Positions 1-12,196 of a DNA stretch of 64,000 nucleotides are shown piece after piece. The stretch covers positions 2,356,001 to 2,420,000 of the forward strand of contig OX337238.1 in the NCBI GenBank assembly GCA_946965045.2, read 5' to 3'. The notes beneath the pieces are model-generated. The model was not told the origin of the DNA and searched no databases. It saw only the letters and a program-made list of their open reading frames with translations. The stretch is from Epithemia pelagica. Lineage: Eukaryota > Bacillariophyta > Bacillariophyceae > Surirellales > Surirellaceae. The position numbers and the translations under genes were made by a program. Each line of letters opens with the position of its first letter. The stretch's first letter is position 1.

Positions 1-1068
1 TTGCGGAATGTCCTTCGAAGGCTGCAAAGAATTGCTGCGAGGGGAGGATGCCTGGTCATCATAATACGAGGCCAACCCGACGGCTGTCAAGACGGAGGCT
101 GCGCCACCCAAGGAATGACCTGTTGTGTAAATCTTGAGCTCGTTTGCATCTGTTTGGAGGAATGGATGGGAGAGTCGTTTTGTATGCTGTTGTTGTTGTT
201 GACGACGGAAGTCGTGACGAATGGCTTGGACACGAGACAAAATTTGATCCATCAAGCCATGGTCAAAGACGGCATGATTGAATCCGGAATGGACTTTGGC
301 TCGCTTGTACGACGAGTCTGTGGCATTGCGATGTTTGTTGATTTGCTCTCCATCCCATTTGGAGGACACGAAAGAAGAGGATGGTTTGGGCAGCGTCCAG
401 TCATGACCATCCCCATAGGACGCTTTCCAAATATTGGCATCGAGCAAGGCCGTTTGCAAATTGTCAGTTCCAGCGAAAACGACCGTCACATACTCATGTT
501 GGTAGGACGAGACAATCATGAGTTGAATACCGAGACCGTGACGATCGTGATAATACCAATGGCACTGCAAATCGGCTGGTAGGGTGACATTGACATCCAA
601 ATCAAGGTGAGAGATGGGAAACAAACTCCGCCTTTTTAAAGGGTTGCTACGATTGTGGCGGCGGCGATTGTTGATGAGATCGCAAACGGCCGTGTCGTTG
701 GGTTCGGGTTTAAAGGAATAAATGAACAAGGATAAGGCTGCCATATCCATGGTTTCGTTCAAGGTCGGAAAGTCGTTGCCAATGTGTTGTACCCTCTTTT
801 GGTCCGACTGCCTGGTCGTGCTGGTTTCCAAAAGGGGACTTGGTACTTTCTCGGTGGTTTGAGCCGTCACCAGGAACGATTCCCCCAAGATCCTCCTGAA
901 CGATAAAGGACTCGTTGTCACTGTCATCACCAGGATGGACATTACGGCGCAAAAGAATCCGCCCACCATGACAATCAGAAAGGGTCCGAATCGTTGTGAC
1001 AACAGAGGACGAGTGCATTCGTACTCCTGGTTCAGGTCACCAGTCAGGGATTGTTGATGTCGTGCCAT
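1..1068 (-). CDS. Class 3 lipase (alpha/beta hydrolase), membrane-anchored, 3' end cut by window edge
   Basis: The reverse strand is open without interruption from an ATG at 1068 to the window edge (356 codons). The nucleophile elbow TGHSLGGAAS lies at about residues 318-327 and has the G-x-S-x-G signature of class 3 (triacylglycerol) lipases. It is preceded by the family-typical FAGTDN oxyanion-region motif and by VHSGFNHAVF. The catalytic Asp and His would lie beyond the edge. Residues about 29-52 form one hydrophobic stretch (FGPFLIVMVGGFFCAVMSIL), consistent with a signal anchor, so the catalytic part is probably lumenal or extracytoplasmic. Likely role: hydrolysis of acyl esters of glycerolipids. 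The substrate cannot be read from the sequence. No intron is needed in the visible part. Confidence 0.85.
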   Translation of the reverse strand, partial: MARHQQSLTGDLNQEYECTRPLLSQRFGPFLIVMVGGFFCAVMSILVMTVTTSPLSFRRILGESFLVTAQTTEKVPSPLLETSTTRQSDQKRVQHIGNDFPTLNETMDMAALSLFIYSFKPEPNDTAVCDLINNRRRHNRSNPLKRRSLFPISHLDLDVNVTLPADLQCHWYYHDRHGLGIQLMIVSSYQHEYVTVVFAGTDNLQTALLDANIWKASYGDGHDWTLPKPSSSFVSSKWDGEQINKHRNATDSSYKRAKVHSGFNHAVFDHGLMDQILSRVQAIRHDFRRQQQQQHTKRLSHPFLQTDANELKIYTTGHSLGGAASVLTAVGLASYYDDQASSPRSNSLQPSKDIPQ

Positions 1069-1639
1069 GATCAAGAGTAAATAAACAGAAAACCCCGAGT
1101 CGTCGTGATTGTGAAAGCAGCCCTTTATCCTGTGACTGTCTCGAGACCAGAAAAGAAGAAATGGAATGTGGCAACAACAATACCTCGATACTCCTGCTTC
1201 TATTACCGCTCACACGCTACTTTGGTAGTGATTGCAATCTGATTCCGTCTGGCACCTTTTGTCAACATTTACTGCAACTGTATAGAGCCATGACACTGTG
1301 TTGTAGAGACAGCCGCCATTCTTGAGAGGCCAAGAAGAACATGTGACCACGACACAGCGTTGATGTTCTCGGGTCGTCCACTTCCGTTTGGTGGTGTACC
1401 TCCAAGCGCGTTGAGAATCGTCCATGCCCCCTTTTGTTAACTCATGAAGCTATCCGGGCTGGGGCGTACTTGGGCAGCCTCCGAAAAGCGATCTTCGTGC
1501 GACTTGATATGCTCTCAGACATTTTTGACAGACGTCAGATTCTTCAGGATGCGAGAATTGAACATGGCACATCATATCTGGCAAGAAGACGATAAAGAGA
1601 ACAGCGCCGAGGAATACACTCAACAGAGATAGACAACGA
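1069..1639. other. Intergenic, no supported gene
   Basis: This is the upstream region of the lipase gene. Short open frames exist on both strands (for example 1450-1776 on the minus strand) but have no recognisable domain and no paralogue elsewhere in the window. The right end runs into sequence shared with kelch gene 5' flanks. Confidence 0.5.
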
Positions 1640-1955
1640 CGACCGGTTCCTCCCTTTTTATGCCGAGCGACGAGCGACAAGCCATTCTTCGACACGAGTC
1701 CTAGTCTTGAATGTAGTATCCCTATGCGGTTGTGTTCGGACGGGGCATGAAACTTCCAGAGGCGCATTGTCCACAACGAGACGCTTGAATTCTCTCCTCG
1801 AGGTCCAACTCTCTCTCGAGTTTTGAGAAGAAGCTCAACACTAGGTATTCATTTTGCCACAACCCCTAAGCGCTGCATTTATCATGGCAACAATCCAAGA
1901 AGAAGCAGCACACTGGTCGGGTCCTGCCTTTCGTGGCTGTGCCTTTTACACGTAG
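1640..1955 (+). pseudogene. Kelch gene stump: shared 5' flank plus first 21 family codons
   Basis: From about 1640 the sequence matches the 5' flank of the kelch genes at 5.1-5.4, 14.3-14.6 and 20.3-20.6 kb (for example the 'gacaacgatgaccggttc'-like stretch and the 'gcgctgcatttatcatgg' start context). An ATG at 1884 opens the family N-terminus (MATIQEEA..., then GPAFRGC), but after 24 codons it reaches TAG at 1953-1955. The next bases match the 3' flank of kelch genes D and B (12.41 and 23.36 kb). The propeller, helical domain and coiled coil are all missing, so the 5' end has been joined to the 3' flank by one deletion. Confidence 0.75.
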
Positions 1956-2209
1956 CTGCGTGTCATGCAGATTATAAATCTGAAGCGGTTATTGAATAAT
2001 GAATTATGTGATAATTCATATGGAACATATCTCAAAACGCTCCATAGTGTGGAAAAGATACCCTGAGAGCGATCACGCAGTCTTTGCGGGATCACTGCTT
2101 CGCAGCAAAACCCCAAAAACAATGACGATTGACAGAACAGCAACGTACGATCCAAACTAGTTGCTGCAGCGTACCATACCGTAGTAATTGCAAAAAGCAC
2201 ACTTGGAGA

Positions 2210-3832
2210 ATGGAGGAGACAGTTGTGTTGGACGAACTTGAAGACGATGAGTCATTTAGCGAATGGTCTCTCGATGAAGAAACGCTCAAGCTGAGACCTG
2301 AGAAAATTACCAAGCGATCGCCGCTTCATGAACACTACGTGGCCCCTTTGTCGTTTCTCGTAGATGCTGTGCACTCGGGAAACTCCTTCAATATCAGTAG
2401 TGCGCGCGCACCTTTTGGAAACAATCTTGAGGCCTACGTGCGCCCGTGCTACGAAAGCATTCTTGAAGTGATTCTCCAGACAAGAAAAGCATGCGTCGAG
2501 AAGCGGAGAAAGAATGATCTGCCTTGGCGCTCGACAGTGTTTATCATCCGCGGGTCTTCTGGGATTGGGAAATCAACATTTCTAGGCTATTTTGTGGGCC
2601 GTGCTCGCTCGGGTGGAGACTTTTCTTAAATCGCTCTATTCTACAGTTCCAAGACCTCCATGGCGAGAACGGGCCAACCAATCCTATCCGAAACGGAGTG
2701 TTATGTTGTGCTGAATGGTGAAACGGTGGTGAAGGGAAAATATGATAATGTGCGGAATGAGTCGGATAAATATATTCCCAATATCGATCTCATTATCATG
2801 GATGGCTGTTCCATGCCCTTCGATCTGAGCAGATTCACTGGCACAGTGGTTGTCGCTGTGTCGCCGGGCTTGTACGTGAATAATCTCATAGATTCCATCG
2901 TTGATCATTATTTGTTGACGATGCCTCCAGTGCTGGACGAAGAAGCGCTGGAGATCGGCAACATGCTAGGAGTGGACGAATCTGTGGTACGAGGAAAGTT
3001 GGAGCACATGACAGGAATTACCCGGTATCTTTTTGAGCCTGGCCTTGCGAAACGAAAAGTCTTAGAGGTTGTAGATGAGGTCAACGCGTCCCGCATCACA
3101 AGGATGGTATCAATGCAGACATCAGACTGGGCCGGAAACTCTCTTGTTTTATGGTAGGTTGGCAATGACTTTACGGCCACCTCCAGCTTTGAGTTGGTTT
3201 CAGGCTACGCGAAAAGGTTAGTGGCCAAAAAACTTTGTCTCGAGTCTGCGGCCGAGCTGAAGACTGCGATGCAAGATATGGTACCACTCTCGGGGGCCGA
3301 AGCGTATGCAGACGCTCTCTTTGAGGCATACGCTATTCGAACGATACAAGGAGGATGTAATCTTGTCATGCGCTCTCTCGGAGATGGCAAGACGGTCAAA
3401 ACACTTTGGATCCCACCCTTCAGCGCAGATCCAACCATAGTTGAAAGCAACGATCTGACAGAAACCATTGTGCCTTATGACGATGTTCGCGTCTTGGACT
3501 CAGAGTCTGGTCAGTTTTCACCGCGTCTCCTGTGGCCCACTACGACCAACTTTCCATCGTTTGATTGTTTCTACTTCCATACTACCGGCGAGGTATTTCC
3601 GCTGCTCATGACTATTGCAAGAGTCCACGACTTGCAGAATAGTGGCGCTGCGAAGACCAAACGCTACTTGGACGGAATGCTCGGATCTCACAGGCCCAAA
3701 CAGTATCCGGCTGTGTTCGTTGTGCCGACCGATATTGCTGCAAGATTCACGAAGCAGAAGTTCACCGGGCCAGTCAACAAAGAGAAAGCAGACTATGCGC
3801 CGGGTTTTGAACAATGGGTCGTGGGACTTTGA
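2210..3832 (+). pseudogene. P-loop NTPase, crinkler/RHS-like, copy A (two in-frame stops)
   Basis: One reading frame runs from ATG 2210 to TGA at 3830-3832 and is broken only by TAA at 2627-2629 and TAG at 3155-3157. In copy B both codons are AAA/AAG (Lys), so each stop is one substitution. The encoded protein would be about 540 residues: an acidic N-terminus, a Walker A motif GSSGIGKST at about residues 125-133, a Walker B-like strand IDLIIMDGC about 80 residues later, then a helical region and a C-terminal domain with FYFHTTGEVFPLLMTIAR. This order resembles crinkler/retrotransposon-hot-spot type NTPases. That assignment is inference from motif layout, and a generic STAND NTPase is possible. 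A shorter product ending at 2629 would contain the P-loop but not Walker B. Confidence 0.7.
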
Positions 3833-3855
3833 TGCAGTTTGAGGCATCTACCGTC

Positions 3856-4890
3856 TTAGGGCATACATTTGTTGTATCGCTTCTCATGCCATCCGCCTTC
3901 CTTATGCACTAGGTAGTCGATAGGGTGAATTGGCATGTCATCGTCGCCCTTTAATAGCAACAGCGGCCTATCCATCATCATATACCATTTGCCTTGACGA
4001 CGGAACATTTCGCACTCGAAGGATTCTATCTCTACGGGTAGGACTCCAGATCGGACGAGATGCTCCAACCCGCTAAGGTCATTTGCGTATGCTCGTGGTG
4101 TGTCCGGATTGGGTCCTCAGCATAATCTCTTGGGCGAGTTGTATCCTGTGAGAAAGAATTCGCGAAGACAGTCTTCCTCTTGCTCGGCAAGAAGTCAGTT
4201 TACTGCCGCAAGTAGACAACGCACAACCAAATCGCGAATGGGGACTCACATGAAAATCCAACCTCATTCATGTTCATCGTTGTCGTCTTGGTCTTCAAAT
4301 CCGATTCGAAAAAGCCATGTTGAATCGTTTACGTCACAAACAATTGGAAGACCAACTTGTGATGAAGCAACATATTTTGTTTCGATAGAATTTCTTCGGA
4401 TTGCCCGTATTGTAGGGAAAGTTCGGTCGAAACAAGCAGTGGAAAAGTTAGTGGGAGCTGTTAATATCAAGAACAGAAGGTCCTGAGGCGTTGGGTCCCA
4501 ATTCATCAGAGGCAACCTTTTCCCCACAGATTATAAAGCTGCCTCCTCTCTGGTGGTTGTAAAAGCCGTGGGACACTATGAAGCGCAAGCGTACACGCGG
4601 GGAAATCTAAGATACGATCCATTCTTCACAACGGCGACAAAGTTTGTACGCATGGTAACCCTTGGGTAGCCAAGGAATGTTCTGATTCACTTTTGTTTCA
4701 AACAATGTTCTGACGTTGTCAATTGTTGAATCACACTCAGCTCGAGGAAAGGTTTGTTCCAAAATAAATTCACTTGGCCGGCTGGAACGCCGAGCACGAA
4801 CGGACACAGTGCAGCAGCGTAGAATTTTCAAAGATCTTTGACTCCTTTGTCGAGACCTTGGCTGTAAATCAATTGCACGGACACACATTG
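3856..4890 (-). pseudogene. Decayed copy of the family U gene (block A)
   Basis: Fragments in several minus-strand frames match the intact gene at 12630-13934 in the same order. 4607-4888 holds WLPKGYHAYK (intact: WFPSGYHDYF). About 4264-4527 holds a counterpart of the FACDNMDFTYAFRVSED region (VNDSTWLFRIGFED). 3856-4068 holds a counterpart of LEELLRNG...FKCKLF (here MEHLVRSG...FECEMF, followed by GKWYMMMDRP). Frameshifts separate the pieces. The C-terminal third of the intact protein is not found here, and the 5' end cannot be placed. Confidence 0.6.
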
Positions 4891-5401
4891 TCTAATGAAT
4901 TCGGAGCAGACGACATGGTACATGGTGAAGGAGAGAGGACGACGGACCTGCGGCAGTAGACGGACTATGGAGAGACCGTCTTGATTGGGTACTCCCTGGC
5001 AACTTTTCATCGCACTTCGGCAGAGAAAGAAAGACCTTCCTAGACTCACAAACCGCGAGAGCGTAAGCTTTGACAGAAGGAAAGGGCCGACAACGACAAT
5101 GGACAGAGATGGACAACGATGACCGGTTCAACTTTTACGCCGCGCGACAAGCCATTCGTTGGCACTAGTTACGTAGTCTTGAAAAGCACCTTATCCTGCA
5201 AATTTTCTCTCAAACCGCAAACCACGGAAGATGAGAAATGCGAAACTTCCAGTCGGTGACGCGCGTCGGCCACAACGAGACGTTTCGGCGTGGTCCAATT
5301 CTCTCGAGTTTTGAGGAGAACCGCAGAATTGGCCCGTCCACCAGTCCGAAGGTAGACACTCATAACTCAATTTGCCACAACGCGAAAGCGCTGCATTTAT
5401 C
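4891..5401. promoter_or_regulatory. Shared 5' flank of kelch gene A
   Basis: No gene is seen. About 5100-5401 is conserved upstream of kelch C (about 14300-14621) and kelch B (about 20330-20629), and partly at 1640-1883. It includes 'caaaccgcaaaccac', a GC-rich 'cgcgcgtcggccacaacg' and 'tctcgagttttgaggaga'. Conservation could be functional (promoter/5' UTR) or just recent duplication. The sequence alone cannot tell these apart. Confidence 0.4.
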
Positions 5402-7807
5402 ATGGCATCGATCAAAGAAAAAGCACTCTTATCGGGCCTTGCCTTTCGTGGCTGTGACAATGACACGAAACCAAAATGGAATTCTTCCAAATGGCCACCG
5501 TTTTTGGATGGAGAAGACCGAGAACACTATGCTTCCGTAGTCGTTGATCATGCAGAACAGCAACACCAAACCGTCGTGGTTATCGGAGGAGAAGACGATG
5601 ATTATGAAACAATAGATAGCGTTTTTCTCTTAAATGTTGGAGAAGAAACCAAGAAGTGGCGAAAAGGGCCGGCATTGAATGGGCCGAGAAGTTATCATTC
5701 AGCAGTGGTTTGCAATGGCGGGGTCTATGCAATAGGAGGTGGGAATCAGTTGGACACCATCGAACGAATTGATGTTGAAGATTTGCTGCAAGTGCAATCA
5801 TCGAACAACTCCAAGAAATGGATTACTCTGAAGTGTCGCTTGTCCACTGAAAGAGATGACTCGCCAGGTGCAGCGGTGGTACATAATCGATTCATTGTTG
5901 TCGCGGGTGGTCGCAATAGTACATCGGGAGTCTTGTCGTCGGTTGACGTAATTGATACCACAGTGAAAGACCAACATACAGTCATTGCCGGGCCCTCCTT
6001 GAGTGTTCCACGCTGCTGTTGTGGAATGGCTGTTATTGGGAGTTGTCTTTATGTGGTTGGTGGAGACGGTAACAAGAGGAATGGACCACTCGACTCGGTC
6101 GAGTATTTGGAATTTACGTGCAGTGAAAATGCCAGCTTCCTTTTCCCCACTACGTCCAGTTGGACAATCCACGAGACCCTTGTTTTACCCTAGCCACTGA
6201 GCGTTAATGCTGTCGCAAAGGTGGGAAAGTGTATGATTGTGGCTGGAACTGAAGACAATTCCGCATGCTTCTCTTTAGTGCAAGTATTGGACACACAACG
6301 AAATGTGGTATGGAGCCTTCCTACGTGTGAAGAGGGAGACGATGAATACTGCACCATGGTTGCCACATCCATGGAGATTATTGCAATTGCATACGATGGA
6401 ACATCCACTACCATACCATTGGTTAGTGAACGAGATGTCTCGAACCCTGTAGACGTTTCCAACAAGCTTGCACCAGAGATCTCCATCCCAATAGACTTTT
6501 ACAACAAGCTTGTGGAAATCGACGATGGTGATGATGATGATATAATTTTCAAGGTCCATGATTTAGCATCACTTATCTCGAATGTGCACGAATTGAAGAT
6601 ATTCTGCACGTATCTCAATTATCTTTGTCGCACTTCTCAAATCGATGACAGAGATTGGCAACGCTACATGTTGAAAGCGTTGAAGGAGATGGCTAAGACC
6701 ACAGACAGTATGAATCATGACGATCGCACAATATTTGGACTGGTCATCAACAAATGCTGTCGTGATGGAGTCGATTGGGACCCTTGCTCTGTGCAACATG
6801 CAGTTTCTGCTTCCTCACCCTCCAAGACTTTGTCCTCTGAGTCTGACTTTCGGAAACAACTCGCAAACACTGATATTCGAGTTGGGCTCATTTGTCCCTT
6901 CTCCAAAGGTCGGTCAAAAAATGGCTCCAATGAAAATGATTTTCTTGACATATGCTTAGAGTTGGGTCGGTCTTTGAAAGAAGTCTGTAAAGTATCGGAA
7001 CGCCAGAATTTCAAGAAAACTGCAGCCGCTGTAATGTGCTCTGTTCTGAACGCATTGTCATTTGATGCTGCTCAGAATGAAGATGTTGCGCGTCGTGTGA
7101 TCTCCCAGTCTGCACTTTGTCAGATTGTTGATTTTGGTGATGTGGCTCATATTTGTTCTGTTGTGGATCAAATTGGTGTCAAACGTCTTCAGCACGCTTG
7201 TGATGTGGGACGCACGATTGTACAGAGGGCTGTGGTGTCATCAGTGTCCGACTTCAAGGAGCAACAGGAAGTGGATTTGGTGACAGCGTTGGGTCTTTTG
7301 GCGAATGAATCGAAAAAATTGAAGGAGAGTGCAGGTCACGTTGAAGCCGTCACAGTGTTAGCCCTGGTTGTGACGGCTGCTTTGTGTTGTACTCAAGACA
7401 GTAGATGGCCAATTGTCACCATGGAATCAGAACCGGGTCCGTCCTTGAAGTCGTCGCTTGTCACAAAGAGCAGCAATGGCTACACCATTCCCGGGGTTGC
7501 TCGAGCATCCGAATGCAATTCTGATGATGATAATAATTGTTATCGCGGTGGTGGTCGCGCTAGAAATCATGAGAATCAACTGGAACATTGTGATGTAATG
7601 CATACCAACCGAAAAGATGGAAAGCGTATGGATCCGCTTGAGAAGCAGAGTGCACAAGCCTATGCCGACAACGACAACATGGTCATGGAACTCAAGGGCA
7701 TGGTGATTGACCTCAAGGACAGGGTGCTCGAACTGTCCCATCGATTAGATCGAGAGAACCGTTGCTCTATAGCAGGAAAGAAGGATGACACAGCAAAAAA
7801 GGAGTGA
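5402..7807 (+). pseudogene. Kelch-repeat protein with C-terminal helical domain, copy A (one premature stop)
   Basis: The frame from ATG 5402 to TGA 7805-7807 would encode about 801 residues but is interrupted by TAG at 6191-6193. In kelch C the same codon is GAG, so one G-to-T change made the stop. The first 263 residues carry four or five kelch blades (GG doublets, e.g. VVIGG, YAIGG, VVAGG, VVGG, with the conserved GPALNGPR and AAVVCNGG surroundings). The rest carries a last blade, then the family helical domain (FKVHDLASLISNVHELK to about residue 670), an Asp/Asn/Gly-rich linker and a short coiled coil (LKGMVIDLKDRVLELSHRL). The C-terminal tail differs from copies B, C and D. A truncated propeller product could still be made from 5402 to 6193. 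Confidence 0.8.
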
Positions 7808-9249
7808 CAGACGAAAGGTATGCGCCCAGAAAAGAGAACTCGTCGCAGTGGAAACAAATTACAAATTAGGATGGTTCATCAGAGCATTTGTGCTTGTACT
7901 GGAATCGTATCTACTGGAGACAAGAATGATATTGAAACCATGTAACTGGTGACATGACTATGCAGAAGAGGAGGCCGAGGACACAATTGCCATGTAGAAT
8001 GAAGAATGAAACGAGAATATGCTAGGGGATACTCGTTCCAAATATAAGCTGGTAGAGGTCATTGCCATGCATATTTTAGAGCCTCAGCGGTTTTTATCAA
8101 TAACAATATCCTCATAAAGATTCATCAGCTAGAACTTCAAACGATCGGTAGTGTGCCAGAGGGTACCCCATAACCACCAGAGCCATATTAAGAGGCATTA
8201 TCCGTGTAAACAAATCAGATATCAGTCCTTTGTTTTCTCTCCAACGGCACTGCTTATACTACGATGAGTGTTATCAACTGTGGACGAGAAAAGTTATACA
8301 AATCTCGGAACCGACGACTATATGATTAAGAGGAGTAGGCCAAAGATACAAGCCACAATCATGCACCCGAGGACAAGGTCACGGATGCATTCACTAATAG
8401 GAGTATCTAGATGAATGAGAATATACTACCCCCATAGCATCGTGGAGCAGGTAGATACATGTCATGCACATTATATGACCTGAGCGGGTCGGCATCAGAT
8501 TGATTTTCTGCAGAAAACAAAGTTATAGAACTTAAAGCGCTTGGTAGTTGGAAGTGTGATCCCTGATCCATCAAATCGCTCTGACGGCAGAACGCTTTCT
8601 GGGAGCGAAACTATATTGAACCATTGCCACAAGAAGAAAGGTGACCCGAAGAAGAATCAAGTTCACTGAGCATCTCGCATCATAGGGAAAGAGAACAAAA
8701 GGAACCGAAAGCGAATGTCTAAGAAAAGGAAAATATTTTGGCTCACCTGGTGGGTCCTTGTGAATTATGTGGCAAAGATATGGAGCAGGTAGCGCACTGT
8801 CATGCACATACCGCACTGTATAGCCTCAGCACTTCATCAACAGACGCATAATTTGAAAATTTGACTGTTCGAAGTGAAAGAGATCGGTCTCGGTAGTGTA
8901 AATTCTGGAAAGGACACCAGAGTCATCAAGACACTTCTTCATACCATCACATTTTTGACATCAAAGTCCTCTGTTTCTCTCCGACGAAAATTCTTGACAA
9001 ATGACAAAGTGATCAGAAAAGCTTTGGTTTCGTGGTAGGGTCGCTGGCACAGAGCACCTGCCATCTCAAAGATGAAGACAAATGCGATGAGAAATAAGTG
9101 ACGGCGCTTGTGAATCTTGTGGTTGTCTGGTTATTGTCGTACACGTAAAAACTTCTTGGTGATGGTCCGTCCGTCACATTCTCAGGTTTTGATGCGAAGA
9201 CCGAAGACCCCTAGCGGCACAGCCCTCAGTGATTCTTTTGATTGCGTCC
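7808..9249. repeat. Intergenic with about three degenerate repeats of 340-400 bp
   Basis: No gene is supported. A 'tcatgca(c/t)at' + 'agcctcagc'-like motif recurs at about 8067, 8463 and 8801, each followed 70-110 bp later by a 'cggtagtgt' or 'ttggtagt' motif. A pyrimidine-rich stretch 'gtcctttgttttctctccaacg' at about 8217 recurs at about 8957 as 'gtcctctgtttctctccgacg'. The similarity is low and indels are common, so the unit borders are uncertain. Confidence 0.4.
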
Positions 9250-12196
9250 ATGATGACAACGATCCAAGAACAAGCACTCTTGTCGGGCCTTGCCTTTCTC
9301 AGCTATGACAATGAGACAGTACCAAAGTGGGAATCATCAGAATGGCCACCTCTCTTGGGCGATCGTTGTGGACATGCATCAGTTGTGTTGGATCATCCTA
9401 GCAAGCAACACCAAACCGTTGTGGTAGTTGGAGGTCAAGGTATCGTGGATACCGTGGATACCGTTGTTCTCTTGAATACCCGAGAAAAAAACAAACGGTG
9501 GAGGAAAGGGCCGGGACTAAACGAAAAGAGGTTTTGTCATGCAGCAGTGGTCTGCAATGGTGGTGTTTATGTGATCGGAGGGTGGGGGAATGTGTCAGAG
9601 CTAGCTACCATCGAAAGAATTGATGTTGATGACTTGGTGAGATCATCATCCACTACGAGCATGGGAAAGAAATGGAGGACTTTACTCTGTCGCTTGTCAG
9701 CACCAAGAGACGACCGCCCTGGTGTTGCCGCAGTTCAAAATCGATTCATTGTTGTCGCTGGTGGTGATGATGGAAACAATGCTGTTCTGCCATCTGTTGA
9801 CATAGTTGATACCGCAGTGAAAGACAGACACATTGTTGCTGCAGGACCGTCCTTAAATGTTGAACGGTGTAATTGTGGAATGGCTACAATCGGTCATCGT
9901 CTAATGTTGAACGGTGCAATTGTGGAATGGCTACAATCGGTCATCGTCTCTATGTACTGGGCGGAAAAGATGATGAAGGGAATGAACTGGACTCTGTAGA
10001 ATATATAGAGTTCAACGGTGTTGTGGATGGAAACAGTCCCCCGAACGCAAGCTCCTCCGTCTTTCCATCGACGTGCACTTGGACGGTCCACAACAATCTA
10101 GTCTTATCAGAGCCGCAACGCGTCCCTTGTCGTAAATGTGGGGATGTGTCTGATTGTTGCTGGAGTTAATACAGTCGACGTAGTAGACACGGAACGAGAT
10201 GTGGTTTGGAGCTTTCCAAAGGTTACCGGTGCATCCTATATGCGCAGTATAGTTGCCATATCCTCCGGAGTAGCTCTTATTGGAGTTGATAGACGTGGGA
10301 CGTGTGAGACATTGTCATTAGTTGAAGCAAACGAAGAACTAACGGTACGGATTTGATTTCAAGTTCGGTTTTATGCTCTCATGGAAATGAATATCCCAAC
10401 TCTGCTCAACTCACAATACGTCCCTTTCTTGATTCCTTTTTTTCCGAAGCACAAATATGCTCGTAGTGCAGAGCAAGAACAAGAAACCCGCAAGAACCAC
10501 AGCTCAGCTCAACGGGTGATCGTAGACGATGGTCGCACCGCAAATGCATTTGGTCACACTTCGAAAGGAAGACTGTTTTTGCAGGACGGCGACGAATTTC
10601 GATCTCTGCAAAAAGTACAAGATGAGCTTGAGAAACTCCAAATCGATGTCCAACGCATCTCAGTTGACAACGCGGAATGCATTCCTCTAATTAAAAGGAT
10701 CAAGTCGATCCAAAAACTTCTTTTCTGCAGTATGACTGTCGAAGATGAAATGAAGCCTCCCTGTCAATCATTGCAATATGCTCATGGTTGCGAAGAGGTC
10801 TCTCTCCCTATAGACTTCTACAACAAGCTCGAAGCAACAGATGAGAGAAATGATGAAAGTATTTTCAAGGTCCATGATTTAGCATTATTAGTCTCTAATG
10901 TGCACGAATTGAAGCTGTTCTACACAATTCTAAATTATCTCCGCCGCTCTTCTCAAGTCGATGACAAAGATTGGCACCGCTACATATCCAAGGCATTGAA
11001 GGAGACGGCCATGACTACAGACAGCATGAATCATGACGATCGCACAATATTTGGACAGGTCACCAACCAATGCCGCCGCGATGGAGTCAAATTGGACGCT
11101 TGCACAGTGCAACATTCAGTTTCTGGTTCTTCGTCGTCCAAGACTTGGTCCTCCGAAGTTGACTTTCGGAAACAACGATATTCGAGTTGGAGTCATTCAT
11201 CCTCAATCAAATGGTCAATCATGTCTATGCAGCGCAAAAAGATCGGACTGCAACGACCATGATTTTCTTGACAAATGCAAAAAGTTGGGTTGGTCTGTAA
11301 AGGAAATGCGTAAAGCACTGGAGCAACACAACTACAAAACAGCTGCAGTGGCTGCGATCTGCTCTGTTTTGAACGCATTGTCATTTGATACTGTCCGGAA
11401 TGAGGATTGTGGGCGTCATGTGGTCTCCCAGTCTGCGCTTTGTCAGATTGTTGATTTTGGTGATGTGGCTCATATTTGTTCTGTTGTGGATCAAATTGGT
11501 GACAAACGTCTTCAGCACGCTTGTGATGTGGGACGCTCGATTATCCAGAGGGCTCTGGTATCGTCACTGTCTGATCCAAGCAAGCAACAGCGAGTTGATT
11601 TGGTGACAGCATTGGGTCTTTTGGCGAATAAAACGAAAAAGTTGAAGGAGAGTGAAGGTCACGTTGAAGCCGTTACAGTGTTGGCCCTAGTTGTGACGGC
11701 AGCCTTGTGTTGTAATCAAGACGGTACACTGTCAATCCTCGACATGGACTCGGTACCTGGTCCATTCTCCATGTCCTTGCTGGCCAGCAAGTCCGGCACT
11801 ATCTCAACCACCCCCAGTGGGGCTGGGGCATCTACACGTTTTGACGATGATAGTATTCGTGGTGTTGATCAGGTAGAGGAACGGCTCAGTTTGCAGGGAC
11901 AGTATGAGTCGAAACCGCAACATTGCAATAGAATGCGTCCCGAAGAAAACGACGAAATGGGAGCGAGGAAAATGGTACCTGGAACGATCGATCGAGCGGG
12001 TCGGCTTGAGAAGCAGAATGCACGAGCGAAAGCTGACGAGAACGACAATAACAATAGGGATATAATGGTCCTGGAATTGAAGGGAATGATGATGGACCTC
12101 AAGGACAAGATGCTTCAATTATCCGATCGAATTGATGGTATGGAACATGCCGAAGCACAAGATCGAAAGAAACGAAAAAGATTGAATATGAACTGA
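9250..12196 (+). pseudogene. Kelch-repeat protein, copy D, frameshifted at least three times
   Basis: ATG 9250 opens a normal kelch N-terminus (MMTTIQEQALLSGLAF). A perfect-but-one 47-bp direct duplication (about 9855-9948) then shifts the frame and ends it at 9999. The propeller continues in a second frame to about 10105, loses 2 bp near 10105-10140, and continues in a third to 10356 near a possible intron donor (gtacgg). Downstream, 10381-11262 holds a linker like that of kelch E (DEFRSLQKVQDELEKLQ) and the first part of the helical domain. An 11-bp deletion near 11177 shifts the frame again, and 11180-12196 completes the helical domain, the linker and the C-terminal coiled coil ending in a basic RKKRKR tract. 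Copy D is therefore structurally intermediate between E (linker present) and A/B/C (linker absent). Confidence 0.8.

Larger units (their letters stand above)
2018..7760. repeat. Segmental duplication, block A (partner about 17155-23120)
   Basis: The order and sequence of block A (P-loop NTPase pseudogene on +, decayed family U copy on -, kelch gene on +) are repeated in block B. Long runs are nearly identical between the blocks, for example 2470-2620 against 17708-17860 and 3480-3720 against 18720-18960. Differences are mostly single substitutions and one-base indels. The 3' end of kelch A (after about 7.4 kb) is clearly more divergent than the rest. Edges are approximate because they were judged by eye. 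Confidence 0.85.

Noticed and set aside
1-582. Open frame on the + strand at the window start
   Set aside because: It lies antisense to a frame that encodes a clear class 3 lipase with GHSLGG, and its own translation has no domain.
8571-8816. Small minus-strand gene between kelch A and D
   Set aside because: It lies within degenerate repeats, is not conserved in the other units, and has no domain.
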